DNA of 64,000 bases from Rhodobacteraceae bacterium LMO-JJ12 (GCA_021555075.1 JAKGBX010000004.1:62001-126000); one strand, 5' to 3'. Shown: positions 34,024-43,449, numbered from the stretch's first letter. The notes: generated from the letters alone by a model not told the origin. Numbers and translations are program-made.

Positions 34024-34371
34024 CTAACCCCTGATGCAGGACACACAGCGCGTAGCGGCGGGATCGAGGCGGAGTCGCCCTAAGACGATCTCGTCGCCGC
34101 AATCCTCGCAATAGCCGAATTCGCCTTCGTCAATCCGGGAGAGAGCAGCGCGCAGGCGGCTTGCTTCTATATCACGTCGTCCCTGGGTGGCCTTGGCCAT
34201 GGCCTGATTTTGCAGGGCATCCATCCGCGACAGCCGCCCGACCGATTGCTGGTCTAGCGTGACCGTCTGCTGGCCCTCCTGACCCCTTTGGTTTTCCGCT
34301 TCGATCCCGTCCAAAAGCGTCTGGATCAGGCGGCGAAATTCCTCGACGATTGTATCATTCACGTTGCTCAT
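34024..34371 (-). CDS. TraR/DksA-family zinc-finger regulator
   Basis: A 115-residue protein with an N-terminal coiled-coil (EEFRRLIQTLLDGIEAENQRGQEGQQTVTLDQQ...) and a C-terminal C4 zinc finger: Cys88, Cys91, Cys109 and Cys112 (YCEDCG and RCVSC). DksA-type proteins act in the secondary channel of RNA polymerase. It lacks the DxxDxA coiled-coil tip of E. coli DksA as far as I can see (SRMDALQNQAMAKA occupies that place), so it is a shorter family member. It converges on g15. Confidence 0.86.
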   Translation of the reverse strand: MSNVNDTIVEEFRRLIQTLLDGIEAENQRGQEGQQTVTLDQQSVGRLSRMDALQNQAMAKATQGRRDIEASRLRAALSRIDEGEFGYCEDCGDEIVLGRLRLDPAATRCVSCIRG

Positions 34372-34393
34372 CTCCGGCTTCACAGGTTTGCGT

Positions 34394-34423
34394 TTGGAAA
34401 TCCTGCTGCATCTGGCGTAAACT
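34394..34423 (+). promoter_or_regulatory. Possible cysE promoter
   Basis: TTGGAA (34394-34399) and TAAACT (34418-34423) are separated by 18 bp and lie 18 bp before the cysE ATG. The match is moderate and the short distance would give a leader of only about 10-12 nt. Confidence 0.3.
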
Positions 34424-34441
34424 GACCGCAGAAAAGGACGG

Positions 34442-35257
34442 ATGCAAATGGCGGAACCACATGAGAGACTTGCTGAGCTTGACCCGGTTTGGGCGCAACT
34501 TGTCATAGAGGCCGAGCAGGCCGTGAAGGATGAACCCCTGTTGGGTGGGCTGGTGCATTCCAGCGTGCTCTATCACGGGACACTGGAGCGGGCGCTGTCA
34601 TATCGGATTTCGATGAAGTTGGCCTCGGACGAGATGCCGGGGCAGTTGATTCGCGAGATATGTGATGATGCCTATGCCGCAGAACCGTCGCTGGGAGTGG
34701 ATGCGCGCGCTGATATTGCTGCGGTATATGATCGCGACCCGGCATGCCACCGTTTCTTGCAGCCGCTGTTGTTCTTCAAGGGCTTTCAGGCCGTGCAGGC
34801 TTACCGCGTGGCGCATTGGCTATGGACCACTGGGCATAGGGACTTGGCCTATTTCTTTCAAATGCGGGTTTCAGAGATTTTCAGCATTGATATCCACCCG
34901 GCCGCGAAAGTGGGCAGAGGGATCATGATCGACCATGCCCATGCTATCGTGATCGGTGAGACCGCAGTTGTAGGCAATAACGTTTCGCTGCTGCATTCGG
35001 TCACGTTAGGCGGGACCGGCAAGGAAGATGAAGACCGTCATCCAAAGATCGGGAATGGCGTTCTGATCGGTGCCGGGGCCAAGGTTCTGGGCAACATCAA
35101 GGTGGGCAATTGCTCGCGCATCGCTGCTGGTTCTGTGGTTCTGACCGAGGTGCCGCCGTGCAAGACTGTAGCGGGCGTGCCTGCACGTATTGTCGGGGAA
35201 GCCGGGTGTTCGCAGCCGTCAGTGACGATGGATCAGATTCTCAAGAGCGGCGCGTAG
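34442..35257 (+). CDS. cysE: Serine O-acetyltransferase
   Basis: CysE makes O-acetylserine, the carbon acceptor for sulfide in cysteine synthesis. The 271-residue product has the N-terminal helical domain (LDPVWAQLVIEAEQAVKDEPLLGGLVHSSVL) and a C-terminal left-handed beta helix (DIHPAAKVGRGIMIDHAHAIVIGETAVVGNNVSLLHSVTLGGTGK). The catalytic His is in MIDHAHAIVIGE. The C terminus keeps the Ile-rich tail used to bind cysteine synthase only loosely (MDQILKSGA). AAGGA precedes the first ATG by 6 nt. Confidence 0.95.
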   Translation: MQMAEPHERLAELDPVWAQLVIEAEQAVKDEPLLGGLVHSSVLYHGTLERALSYRISMKLASDEMPGQLIREICDDAYAAEPSLGVDARADIAAVYDRDPACHRFLQPLLFFKGFQAVQAYRVAHWLWTTGHRDLAYFFQMRVSEIFSIDIHPAAKVGRGIMIDHAHAIVIGETAVVGNNVSLLHSVTLGGTGKEDEDRHPKIGNGVLIGAGAKVLGNIKVGNCSRIAAGSVVLTEVPPCKTVAGVPARIVGEAGCSQPSVTMDQILKSGA

Positions 35258-35278
35258 GTTATTAGAATCGTTTATGAA

Positions 35279-35314
35279 GGCGGCGCCTGGGAATTCCGGC
35301 GCCGCCCTTTTCTT
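35279..35314. terminator. Rho-independent terminator between cysE and the M20 gene
   Basis: GGCGGCGCC (35279-35287) pairs perfectly with GGCGCCGCC (35298-35306), followed by CTTTTCTT on the plus strand. It sits between cysE (plus, ends 35257) and the peptidase gene (minus, ends 35317) and probably serves both directions, though the T-run favours cysE. Confidence 0.8.
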
Positions 35315-35316
35315 GT

Positions 35317-36690
35317 CTATTTGGTGAGGGCTTCAAGGATGCGCGCCCAGCTGCGTGTGCCCTTGTGGAAGCTTTCCATATCGTATTTTTCGTTTGGCGA
35401 ATGGATCTGATCATCATCTTTGCCAAAGCCGATCAGCATCGCATCCATCCCAAGCAAGTCTTTGAAATAGCCAGCGATGGGAATTGATCCGCCGCAGCCG
35501 ACATAGGCTGCGGGACTTGGCCATTCATCGCTGAGAGCCGCGCGTGCTTTCTCAAATGCCGGATCATCCACCGACATCTGCGACGCGGGCGAACCTTTTT
35601 CGGTGCGGTATTCTACGCTGAACCCTGAAGGCAGGTTGCTCTCTAGATAGCTGCGGAAGGTATTGCGGATCGCATCAGGGTCTTGTGTGCCGACGAGGCG
35701 GAAGCTCACCTTGGCGCTGGCTTTGCTTGGCAACACGGTCTTGAAGCCGTCGCCAGTGTAGCCGCCCCATATACCGTTTACGTCACAGGTCGGGCGCGAC
35801 CAGATCTGCTCAAGCGGGGTGCGGTCTTGTTCGCCAGCAGGTTGTTCAAGCCCGACATCACCGAGAAAGGCGGCGTGATCGAAATTCAGCCCCTGCCATT
35901 GGGCGCGGATTTCGTCGGGCAGTTCGGGAACGCCGTCATAAAAACCATCAAGTGTCACAGCGCCGGTTTCGTCGTGCAGACCGGCGAGGATTTTCGTTAA
36001 CACGCGAATCGGGTTCATCGCCAGACCGCCATACATGCCGGAATGCAGATCGCGGTCAGGGCCGGTGATAGTAAAATCTTCGCCGAGAAGGCCACGTAAC
36101 ATAGTTGTGATCGCCGGAACCGAGCTTTCAAACAATCCTGTGTCACAGATCAGCGCGATGTCGGCGGTCAACTCCTTGGCGTTTTCTTTCATGTAAGGAA
36201 CGAGAGAGGGGGAGCCGGATTCCTCTTCGCCCTCAAAAAAGAAGGTGATCTTGCAAGGCAAAGTGCCGTGTTCGGCCTTCCAGGCGCGACAGGCCTCAAC
36301 AAAGGTCATCAACTGGCCTTTGTCATCAGATGTGCCGCGACCACGGATCACCTTGCCAGCGTCGGTTTCTTCGACTGCGGGGTCGAATGGGTCACGGTCC
36401 CACAGTTCGAGCGGATCGACTGGCTGAACGTCGTAATGTCCATAAAACAAAAGGTGGGGGCCGGGTCCGTCGATATGACCTACGACCATCGGATGCCCCG
36501 GAGTGGCACGTTTTTCAGCATTGGCTCCAAGGCTTTGCAGATCAGCAACCAGCCAGTCGGCGGCGCGTTCGCATTCGGCTTTATACGCAGGGTCGGTTGA
36601 GATCGACGGGATGCGCAGGAACTCGATCAGGCGGTCTGTCGCGGCGGGCAGATCGCGATCAATTCTGTTCAGAACATCTGTGAGCGACAT
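35317..36690 (-). CDS. M20 family dipeptidase/metallopeptidase
   Basis: The 457-residue product is a co-catalytic zinc peptidase. Zinc-binding landmarks are HLLFYGHYDVQPVD (His near 88 and Asp near 90), GRGTSDDKGQL, FFEGEEESGSPSL (catalytic Glu pair near 151-152), CDTGLF and the C-terminal HSPNEKY. The dimerisation domain starts near residue 195 (RGLLGEDFTITGPDRDLHSGMYGGLAMNP). It most resembles carnosinase-like dipeptidases that act on the peptide bond of dipeptides in the cytosol. It is divergent from hemA. Confidence 0.93.
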   Translation of the reverse strand: MSLTDVLNRIDRDLPAATDRLIEFLRIPSISTDPAYKAECERAADWLVADLQSLGANAEKRATPGHPMVVGHIDGPGPHLLFYGHYDVQPVDPLELWDRDPFDPAVEETDAGKVIRGRGTSDDKGQLMTFVEACRAWKAEHGTLPCKITFFFEGEEESGSPSLVPYMKENAKELTADIALICDTGLFESSVPAITTMLRGLLGEDFTITGPDRDLHSGMYGGLAMNPIRVLTKILAGLHDETGAVTLDGFYDGVPELPDEIRAQWQGLNFDHAAFLGDVGLEQPAGEQDRTPLEQIWSRPTCDVNGIWGGYTGDGFKTVLPSKASAKVSFRLVGTQDPDAIRNTFRSYLESNLPSGFSVEYRTEKGSPASQMSVDDPAFEKARAALSDEWPSPAAYVGCGGSIPIAGYFKDLLGMDAMLIGFGKDDDQIHSPNEKYDMESFHKGTRSWARILEALTK

Positions 36691-36824
36691 GAAGGTGCTC
36701 TCCGTTTATGGGGTGAGGTGAGATTTGTCGCGCCAAGAGTAACAGCCCGCCCGAGCGTGTCCAGAGCAACCCGCAGGGGGGATGGCGACAGATTTGTCAG
36801 CAAAGAGGAAACGCTTTCGTTGTA

Positions 36825-36838
36825 TTGATCGAAGTCAA
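36825..36838 (+). promoter_or_regulatory. FNR-type site upstream of hemA
   Basis: TTGAT-CGAA-GTCAA matches the FNR/FnrL consensus TTGAT-N4-ATCAA at 9 of 10 positions. Its centre is about 70.5 bp upstream of the predicted hemA start site, close to the -71.5 spacing used by class I FNR-dependent promoters. FnrL control of hemA is established in Rhodobacter sphaeroides; here it is inferred. Confidence 0.6.
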
Positions 36839-36866
36839 AGCATATCCAAGGCGACAAATTGTAACC

Positions 36867-36895
36867 TTACATCAAGAAATTCGGCTGGGTATACT
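36867..36895 (+). promoter_or_regulatory. Predicted hemA promoter
   Basis: TTACAT (36867-36872) and the near-consensus TATACT (36890-36895) are separated by 17 bp. Transcription would begin near 36902, giving a 90-nt leader. The whole gap from the peptidase start (36690) to hemA (36992) is 301 bp; apart from this promoter and the FNR-type site I see no other element in it. Confidence 0.6.
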
Positions 36896-36991
36896 GGTCG
36901 ACAATGCGAACAGGGCCGCGGCCCGATCCGGCAGCATCCAAGACTTGGATACATCCTGCTGACCGGTGAAATTACGAAAAGGGGATGTCGC

Positions 36992-38215
36992 GTGGATTAT
37001 ATGGCGCAGCTGGACAAGGCACTGAATCGTCTGCACGAAGAAGGGCGGTACCGCACCTTTATCGATATCGAACGCAAGCAGGGGAATTTTCCGCACGCTA
37101 CATGGTGCCGCCCTGATGGTACCGAACAGCCGATCACGGTTTGGTGCGGCAACGACTATCTCGGGATGGGGCAACACCCTGTCGTTCTGGCCGCGATGCA
37201 TGAAGCAATTGATGCAACCGGTGCTGGCTCGGGTGGGACACGCAATATTTCTGGCACCACGGTCTATCATAAGGCGCTGGAAGCTGAGCTTGCCGATCTG
37301 CATGGCAAGGAAGCGGCGCTGGTCTTCACCTCGGCTTATATTGCCAATGACGCCACGCTTTCGACTTTGCCCAAGCTGTTTCCGGGACTGATTATCTATT
37401 CGGATGCTCTGAACCACGCTTCGATGATCGAAGGAGTGCGCCGCAATGGCGGTGCGAAGCGTGTCTTCCGTCACAATGATGTGGAACACCTGCGTGAGTT
37501 GCTGGCAGCGGATGATCCGGACGCGCCCAAGTTGATTGCATTTGAATCGGTTTATTCGATGGATGGCGATTTTGGACCGATCGAGGCGATTTGCGATTTG
37601 GCTGATGAATTTGGCGCACTGACCTATATCGACGAAGTGCATGCCGTGGGTATGTATGGTCCGCGCGGTGGTGGTGTAGCCGAGCGTGATCGGCTGATGC
37701 ATCGGCTCGACATCATCAATGGCACATTGGCCAAAGCCTATGGCGTGATGGGCGGATATATCGCGTCGTCGGCAAAAATGTGTGATGCGGTAAGGTCATA
37801 TGCACCGGGCTTCATCTTTTCGACTTCGCTTGCGCCGGCCATCGCGGCGGGGGCTACCGCCAGCGTCCGCCACCTGAAAACCGATCAAGCGTTGCGCGAC
37901 AAGCATCAGGAACAGGCCAAAATCCTGAAAATGCGGCTCAAGGGGCTTGGATTGCCAATTATTGACCACGGGACGCACATCATTCCGGTGATCGTGGGTG
38001 ATCCGGTTCACACCAAAAAGCTTTCGGACATGATGCTGGAACAGTTCGGGATTTATGTGCAACCGATCAACTATCCGACCGTTCCGCGCGGCACTGAACG
38101 TTTGCGCTTTACGCCGTCGCCGGTGCATGGACCAGACGAGATCGACAAGTTGGTTCGGGCAATGGATAATCTTTGGGCGCAATGTGCGCTGAATCGCGCC
38201 GAACTGAGCGCCTGA
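36992..38215 (+). CDS. hemA: 5-aminolevulinate synthase
   Basis: Condenses glycine and succinyl-CoA to 5-aminolevulinate, the first step of heme and any bacteriochlorophyll synthesis in alphaproteobacteria. The GTG at 36992 has GGGGA 7 nt upstream and gives exactly 407 residues, the length of the Rhodobacter enzymes. The PLP lysine is Lys248 in [14 protein letters not shown]. Other landmarks are [14 protein letters not shown] (78-90) and [17 protein letters not shown] (212-228). Predicted to respond to oxygen through the upstream FNR-type site. Confidence 0.97.
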   Translation: MDYMAQLDKALNRLHEEGRYRTFIDIERKQGNFPHATWCRPDGTEQPITVWCGNDYLGMGQHPVVLAAMHEAIDATGAGSGGTRNISGTTVYHKALEAELADLHGKEAALVFTSAYIANDATLSTLPKLFPGLIIYSDALNHASMIEGVRRNGGAKRVFRHNDVEHLRELLAADDPDAPKLIAFESVYSMDGDFGPIEAICDLADEFGALTYIDEVHAVGMYGPRGGGVAERDRLMHRLDIINGTLAKAYGVMGGYIASSAKMCDAVRSYAPGFIFSTSLAPAIAAGATASVRHLKTDQALRDKHQEQAKILKMRLKGLGLPIIDHGTHIIPVIVGDPVHTKKLSDMMLEQFGIYVQPINYPTVPRGTERLRFTPSPVHGPDEIDKLVRAMDNLWAQCALNRAELSA

Positions 38216-38325
38216 TCCTTTGCCGCATATTCAATCGAACTTGTAATATGCTATGACTATGTCATGACAAAAAACGAGTCGCGCAGGGGACGCGCGCGAT
38301 TCGGCTACGTGACTGGGGCAGAGAT

Positions 38326-39540
38326 ATGATCGGGCGCAAAACCAAGCGCAAACCCGAGACGGAAGACGTCGAACCCCGGTGGTTCGACGATTTTGATCTG
38401 CGTCTTGGCGATCTGATGCGGGGCGAACGGGCCACGATGGGTAAGTCCCTGCTCGATGTGCAGCGCGAGTTGAGGATCAAGGCAGCCTATATCGCAGCCA
38501 TCGAAAATGCCGATCCAAGCGCCTTTGATACCCCTGGGTTTATCGCTGGATACGTGCGCTCTTACGCCCGCTATCTGAATATGGATCCTGATCGCGCGTT
38601 TGCCGCATTCTGTAAGGAGAGCGGATTTTCTACGGCGCATGGCATGTCTGCCGAGGCCTCGACCATCCGCAAGCCGCTAAAAGAGTTGAAGGGCAGTGGG
38701 CTGGGGCGGGTCCAGACGGATCCATTCAGCCGCTCGAATACCGGTTTTGCGCCTGTGGGTGACAGTTTCCTGTCGCGGGTTGAACCACGGGCCGTTGGCT
38801 CGCTCATTGTTCTGGGTGCGCTTGTGGCTGCGCTTGGTTTTGGTGGCTGGACCGTTCTGAACGAAGTGCAGCGCGTGCAGGTTTCGCCGGTCGATCACAC
38901 ACCCAGTGTGCTGGCCGAACTTGACCCATTGCAAGCAGCAGCGCCGACTCGTGATGTCACGCTTGGCAATACCACAGAGGCCGCTGGCGTCTTCGCACCG
39001 CCGACTGACACGATGGACCGGCTCTATCGTCCGCAAGCGCTTGATGTGCCGGTAATGGTTGCACGCGATGCGCCGATCTCTGCGCTTGATCCGGCGTCGA
39101 TGGGAACTTTTGCCGAAAACGAGGCGAGCCGTCCTGCTACACCCACTATCGAAAGTCCGGTGACCACCACGCCCCAGGTTATTGCGGATAGGCCCGAGGG
39201 TGTCGTACTGTTCGCTGTGCGTCCGGCTTGGGTGCGTATTCGCGCGGTTGATGGCACGGTGATTTTCGAAGGCACGCTTGATGCCGGCGCTGAATATGCC
39301 ATCGCGCCGGATGTTGAAGCGCCAACTTTGCAAGCTGGTATGTCTGGTTCGCTTTATGTTGAGGTCGATGGGGAACTTTTTGGCCCGATGGGGCAGGGCA
39401 CCTCGACGGTGCGCAACCTGTCGATGGCGCGCAACGATTTGCTGGCCGCCTTTGAACCTGCTGATTTTTCTCAGGATCCGGAGTTGAGCAAGGTTATCTC
39501 GATGGCCGACGCGCAATCGCTTACCCAGCCGCAGGAATAG
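38326..39540 (+). CDS. RodZ-like helix-turn-helix membrane protein (DUF4115)
   Basis: The 404-residue product has an N-terminal Xre-type HTH of the RodZ kind (FDLRLGDLMRGERATMGKSLLDVQRELRIKAAYIAAIENADPSAFDTPGFIAGYVRSYARYLNMD, residues about 22-88), one membrane helix near residues 162-182 (GSLIVLGALVAALGFGGWTVL), a Pro/Thr-rich linker and a C-terminal DUF4115 beta domain (LFAVRPAWVRIRAVDGTVIFEGTLDAGAEYAI). RodZ links MreB to the cell wall machinery. The order rodZ-like then ispG is common in alphaproteobacteria. A small palindrome, TGTCATGACA, lies about 57 bp upstream. Confidence 0.88.
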   Translation: MIGRKTKRKPETEDVEPRWFDDFDLRLGDLMRGERATMGKSLLDVQRELRIKAAYIAAIENADPSAFDTPGFIAGYVRSYARYLNMDPDRAFAAFCKESGFSTAHGMSAEASTIRKPLKELKGSGLGRVQTDPFSRSNTGFAPVGDSFLSRVEPRAVGSLIVLGALVAALGFGGWTVLNEVQRVQVSPVDHTPSVLAELDPLQAAAPTRDVTLGNTTEAAGVFAPPTDTMDRLYRPQALDVPVMVARDAPISALDPASMGTFAENEASRPATPTIESPVTTTPQVIADRPEGVVLFAVRPAWVRIRAVDGTVIFEGTLDAGAEYAIAPDVEAPTLQAGMSGSLYVEVDGELFGPMGQGTSTVRNLSMARNDLLAAFEPADFSQDPELSKVISMADAQSLTQPQE

Positions 39541-39631
39541 CCTCTCACTTCATGCATTGCAGGCATGTCGCCGGGTGGCTATCTAGCAAGGCGAAGCAAA
39601 GCACCCTTTCACAAATTCGGGACAATCGGCC

Positions 39632-40765
39632 ATGTCGATCAACCACCTGCGCCCCTGGCGGACAATCGAACGGCGCAAAAGCCGCCAGATCCATGTCGGG
39701 TCGGTTCCGATTGGGGGCGATGCGCCCATCGCGGTGCAAACCATGACGAATACTCTGACGACGGATGTGGCCGCGACGGTTGCGCAGGTTCAGGCTGCTG
39801 CAGAAGCCGGTGCAGATCTGGTACGGATCTCGGTTCCTGATGAGGCCTCTTCAAAGGCATTGCGCGAGATTGTAGCGGAAAGCCCGGTGCCGATCATCGC
39901 CGATATCCATTTTCATTATCGCCGCGGGATTGAGGCCGCCGAGGCCGGAGCTGCCTGCCTGCGGATCAACCCCGGCAATATCGGCGATGAACAGCGTGTG
40001 CGCGAAGTCATCGCGGCGGCGCGCGATCATGGCTGCTCGATGCGGATCGGAGTTAATGCCGGAAGCCTTGAGAAACATCTGCTGGAAAAATATGGCGAGC
40101 CTTGCCCGGAAGCTATGGTTGAATCCGCCTTGGAGCATATCCGAATTTTGGAGGATCACGACTTTCACGAGTATAAGATCAGCGTGAAAGCCTCGGATGT
40201 GTTCATGTCCGCCGCAGCGTATCAGCAACTGGCCGAGGCGACCGATGCACCGATCCATCTTGGGATTACCGAAGCGGGCGGTCTGGTATCGGGCACGATC
40301 AAGAGCGCGATTGGTCTGGGCAATCTGTTGTGGATGGGGATTGGTGATACGCTCAGGGTGTCGCTATCGGCAGATGTGGTCGAGGAAGTGCGTGTCGGCT
40401 TTGAAATCCTGAAATCAATGGGTCTGCGGCATCGCGGTATCAACATCATTTCCTGCCCGTCCTGCGCACGTCAGGGGTTTGATGTGATCAAAACGGTGGA
40501 AGAGTTGGAAACCCGGCTGGCCCATATCCACACCCCGATGAGCCTTTCGATCATCGGCTGTGTGGTCAATGGACCGGGTGAGGCGCTGATGACAGACGTT
40601 GGCTTTACTGGTGGTGGCGCAGGTGCGGGGATGGTTTATCTCGCTGGCAAGCAGGACCATAAGCTCGACAATGAAAAGATGATTGATCACATTGTAAGCT
40701 TGGTGGAAAAGCGGGCGGCTGAGATTGAGGCGGCGAATGCTGTAGAAGCTGACGCCGCGGAATAG
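39632..40765 (+). CDS. ispG: 4-hydroxy-3-methylbut-2-en-1-yl diphosphate synthase
   Basis: IspG is the [4Fe-4S] enzyme of the MEP isoprenoid pathway. The 377-residue product has the N-terminal TIM barrel ([38 protein letters not shown]) and the C-terminal cluster-binding domain with CPSCARQ and [10 protein letters not shown], giving the three expected cysteines plus the conserved Glu. It follows the RodZ-like gene by 91 bp. Confidence 0.96.
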   Translation: MSINHLRPWRTIERRKSRQIHVGSVPIGGDAPIAVQTMTNTLTTDVAATVAQVQAAAEAGADLVRISVPDEASSKALREIVAESPVPIIADIHFHYRRGIEAAEAGAACLRINPGNIGDEQRVREVIAAARDHGCSMRIGVNAGSLEKHLLEKYGEPCPEAMVESALEHIRILEDHDFHEYKISVKASDVFMSAAAYQQLAEATDAPIHLGITEAGGLVSGTIKSAIGLGNLLWMGIGDTLRVSLSADVVEEVRVGFEILKSMGLRHRGINIISCPSCARQGFDVIKTVEELETRLAHIHTPMSLSIIGCVVNGPGEALMTDVGFTGGGAGAGMVYLAGKQDHKLDNEKMIDHIVSLVEKRAAEIEAANAVEADAAE

Positions 40766-40772
40766 ACTTTTT

Positions 40773-41303
40773 CTATTGGCCGGTTGCGCGGGTGAAATAT
40801 TGATCGAGCACGGTGGCGGGCATCGCTCCACGTAACATCATGCGCGGCATGATATAGAACGGCAGGGTGTCGACACCCAAGTTCTCTTCAAGCTCAGGGT
40901 GTTGCGTCATATCTATCACGTAGACCCGCAGATCATGGAGCTTGGACAACTCCAACAACTCTTGCTCGGCTTTCAGACAGCCTTCGCATGCTGGTGAGGT
41001 GAGGAAGGCCACTTTCAACTGCGCCGTTTCAAGGCCGACCCCCGATAAGGCCTCCGCGAAGATCGTGGCGTGATGTCGGCGTATCAACGCTTGGTCAGAG
41101 GCTACTTCTGCCTCATAGCCTGCTGCAACTGTCGGCCCATCCGTATGCAGGAGTTCGGGCGTCGCAATCAAGACATCACGAATGACCCGACCGAGAATTT
41201 GCCGTTCGTCAGGACGTAAATTGAAAATATCGGTTTCAGCCCGCAATGGCCCAGCGAAAACCGCCCAGAAAGCGGTAATCGCCAAGACTTTCACACCGTT
41301 CAT
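40773..41303 (-). CDS. Exported thioredoxin-fold protein with CEGC motif
   Basis: A 176-residue protein with a signal peptide (cleavage near GPLRA-ET, residue 22) and a thioredoxin-like C-terminal half: VAFLTSPACEGCLKAEQELLELSKLHDLRVYVIDMTQHPELEENLGVDTLPFYIMP. The redox motif is Cys106-E-G-Cys109 and the cis-proline is in TLPFYIM. The N-terminal region (FNLRPDERQILGRVIRDVLIATPELL) resembles the helical leader region of the DsbA-like protein encoded next door. I do not recognise a named family. It probably works with that neighbour, 10 bp upstream, in periplasmic disulfide chemistry. Confidence 0.72.
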   Translation of the reverse strand: MNGVKVLAITAFWAVFAGPLRAETDIFNLRPDERQILGRVIRDVLIATPELLHTDGPTVAAGYEAEVASDQALIRRHHATIFAEALSGVGLETAQLKVAFLTSPACEGCLKAEQELLELSKLHDLRVYVIDMTQHPELEENLGVDTLPFYIMPRMMLRGAMPATVLDQYFTRATGQ

Positions 41304-41313
41304 TTCACGCGGA

Positions 41314-42063
41314 TCACTTCTGGCGAAGCTCTGCAACAATTGCCTGCATTCCGTCGAGCGGCAGGTAGCCGCGCAGCATTTGATCCTCGAGGACAAATGT
41401 AGGCGTGCCGTTGATCTTCATCCGGCGGCCAAGCGCGTGGTTTGCCGCAATGATCTCTTCAACCTCGGGAGACATCATTTGTTTGAGTATTTCATCGCCC
41501 TTGAGCCCGAGCGTCTCTGCCAGTCGTTCCAGCGCAGCATCGGTAGGTTGACCATTGAGCCTTATCAGGGCTTCGCTGGCGGCGTGATAGGCCTCATCTC
41601 CGGCCATTTGCCGCACGGCAATGGCAAAGCGCGCGGATGCCGTCGACGCTTCGCCGAGGATCGGAAAATCCTTGATGATCAAGCGGATATTGCCGTCTTC
41701 TTTCAATAGAGCTGCGACTTCATCATGGGCCTTGCGGCAATAGCCGCAGCGATAATCGACGAACTCGACCAACGTGATGTCACCTTGCGGATTGCCGCCG
41801 ACCCAGGAGTTGGGGTCGTTGAACAGAGCGTCGGCATTGGCCTGCACCAGCGCGCTATCTTCACCGACCTGTTGCGCCGTTTCGCGCTGTTCGAGAACCG
41901 CGACGGCCTCCATGATCACTTCGGGGTTTTCCAGAAGATAGGCCCGGATTTCTGTACGTAACGCCGCGCGCTCACTGTCTGTCATGGAGTTCAAATCGAG
42001 GCTCAGAGCCGGGCTTGCAAGCGCCATGCAAAGGGCAAGGGCAGAGGTCAGGTGGTGTTTCAT
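41314..42063 (-). CDS. DsbA-family periplasmic disulfide oxidoreductase
   Basis: The 249-residue product has a signal peptide (cleavage after SPALS, about residue 21), an N-terminal helical segment (SERAALRTEIRAYLLENPEVIMEAVAVLEQR) and a DsbA/Com1-type thioredoxin domain with active site Cys106-G-Y-Cys109 (VDYRCGYCRKA) and cis-Pro in NGTPTFVLE. Members of this type oxidise or isomerise disulfides in secreted proteins. It lies 14 bp downstream of the M48 protease gene, forming a three-gene envelope operon. Confidence 0.9.
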   Translation of the reverse strand: MKHHLTSALALCMALASPALSLDLNSMTDSERAALRTEIRAYLLENPEVIMEAVAVLEQRETAQQVGEDSALVQANADALFNDPNSWVGGNPQGDITLVEFVDYRCGYCRKAHDEVAALLKEDGNIRLIIKDFPILGEASTASARFAIAVRQMAGDEAYHAASEALIRLNGQPTDAALERLAETLGLKGDEILKQMMSPEVEEIIAANHALGRRMKINGTPTFVLEDQMLRGYLPLDGMQAIVAELRQK

Positions 42064-42077
42064 ATTTTAGGCTCCAT

Positions 42078-43397
42078 TTATTTGGCCAAAGCGACTTCGG
42101 TCGCAGAAAGCACATCCTGCGCCCTTTGCCAACCGGCCGACCCGCGCGGCAAAAGACCTACCGCGCGTTTGGCATGAATGCCGGCGTCTTTCAGCCGACC
42201 TTGGAAGGCATAGCGTTCTGCCGTAACGACAGAGGCCATGCCCGGTTGTTTCAATGTCGCGTAGGTCTGCCCCAGATCGCGCAGCACCCGGGCATCCTGC
42301 CCGTCGCGAGCGCGCGCTTTTTCCAACACCGGCAGCGCGGCCTTGGCATTGCCCGTAACCAGCAGGGCGTGGCCATAGCCACCCAGTATCTGCGCATTGC
42401 GCGGCGCCAGGTTGACCGCATTACGATAGGCTGTAATGGCCGCGCTGTTGTGGCGGCTTTCCAGAAGGATCTGACCATAAAGTTCATGGTAGAAAGGATC
42501 GCGAGGCTTTTGCTTCAAGAGCGCCTGCATCGTCGATACAGCTTTTGCGGTATTGCTGTTACGGTGATAGGCGACAGCGAGACGCATCAGGCGGATATCC
42601 TCCGAGGCGCTGTCAGCGGCGCGTTTTTGGGTCCATTTCGGGGCGCGCAGGAAGCTGGAAAGCTTGCCCTTGGCGCGCGAGAACCAGTAGTGAGCTGCGG
42701 TATCGTCTTTGGGTTGGTGGCCATAACTTTCGGCCAGCGCCTTTACGTGGCGCAACCGGTCGCGTGACATCGGGTGGCTGCGGGCATAGGGGTCTTGCCG
42801 TGCCGCCGAGACAAGTTCCTGCCCGTTGAAAAGTTCCATCACCCGAACCGCGCCTTGCGGATCGACACCGCTGCGCACCAGATAGCGTACCGCCGATTGA
42901 TCGGCTGAAGCTTCTTCGGCCCGGGTATGAGACATGAAGACGCGATTGGCTGAGCTGGTGATGCCGATACCTAACGCCGCTGCGGCGTCGCTGCTGCCGC
43001 TTGCCGCGGCGGCTACGGCCAGGGCCAAACCGATCCCGACAATGTTTTTGGCAGAACGCGCATTCAAGGTTCTGCGCGCGATATGCCCATTGGCAATATG
43101 CGCCGCCTCGTGGGCGATCACGGCTTGTAGCTCTTGTGCGGTGCCAAGGCGCAGGATCATGCCCGAGTGGATGAAGATATGATTTGAATCAATCACGAAG
43201 GCGTTGAGATTGGAATCCTTCACCACAAGTATCTTGACCCGGGAGGGTGAAAGCCCTGCTGCTGTCAAAACCGGCTTTGCCAGTTCGCCGAGTGCATGTT
43301 CGATGTCCGGATCGCGCAGCAAGCTGACAGCGCGCGCGGGATTGGCAATCACCGAAACGAACGTCAGAAGAGCAAAGAAACTGATAAGCCGTTGCAT
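42078..43397 (-). CDS. M48 family periplasmic metalloprotease with TPR repeats (BepA-like)
   Basis: The 439-residue product begins with a signal peptide (MQRLISFFALLTFVSVIANPARA). The zinc site is HEAAH at residues 96-100, with the third ligand in TRAEEASADQSAV. A glycine/alanine-rich hydrophobic loop follows the HExxH helix. The C-terminal half is built of tetratricopeptide repeats (from about residue 260). This is the BepA architecture, an outer-membrane protein quality-control protease. It is the first gene of the operon with the two thioredoxin-fold proteins. Confidence 0.91.
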   Translation of the reverse strand: MQRLISFFALLTFVSVIANPARAVSLLRDPDIEHALGELAKPVLTAAGLSPSRVKILVVKDSNLNAFVIDSNHIFIHSGMILRLGTAQELQAVIAHEAAHIANGHIARRTLNARSAKNIVGIGLALAVAAAASGSSDAAAALGIGITSSANRVFMSHTRAEEASADQSAVRYLVRSGVDPQGAVRVMELFNGQELVSAARQDPYARSHPMSRDRLRHVKALAESYGHQPKDDTAAHYWFSRAKGKLSSFLRAPKWTQKRAADSASEDIRLMRLAVAYHRNSNTAKAVSTMQALLKQKPRDPFYHELYGQILLESRHNSAAITAYRNAVNLAPRNAQILGGYGHALLVTGNAKAALPVLEKARARDGQDARVLRDLGQTYATLKQPGMASVVTAERYAFQGRLKDAGIHAKRAVGLLPRGSAGWQRAQDVLSATEVALAK

Positions 43398-43449
43398 TGG
43401 CGGCGGGTTCCTAGTGTAAAGCCGGTGTAACATTGATAGGGAGAAAACC

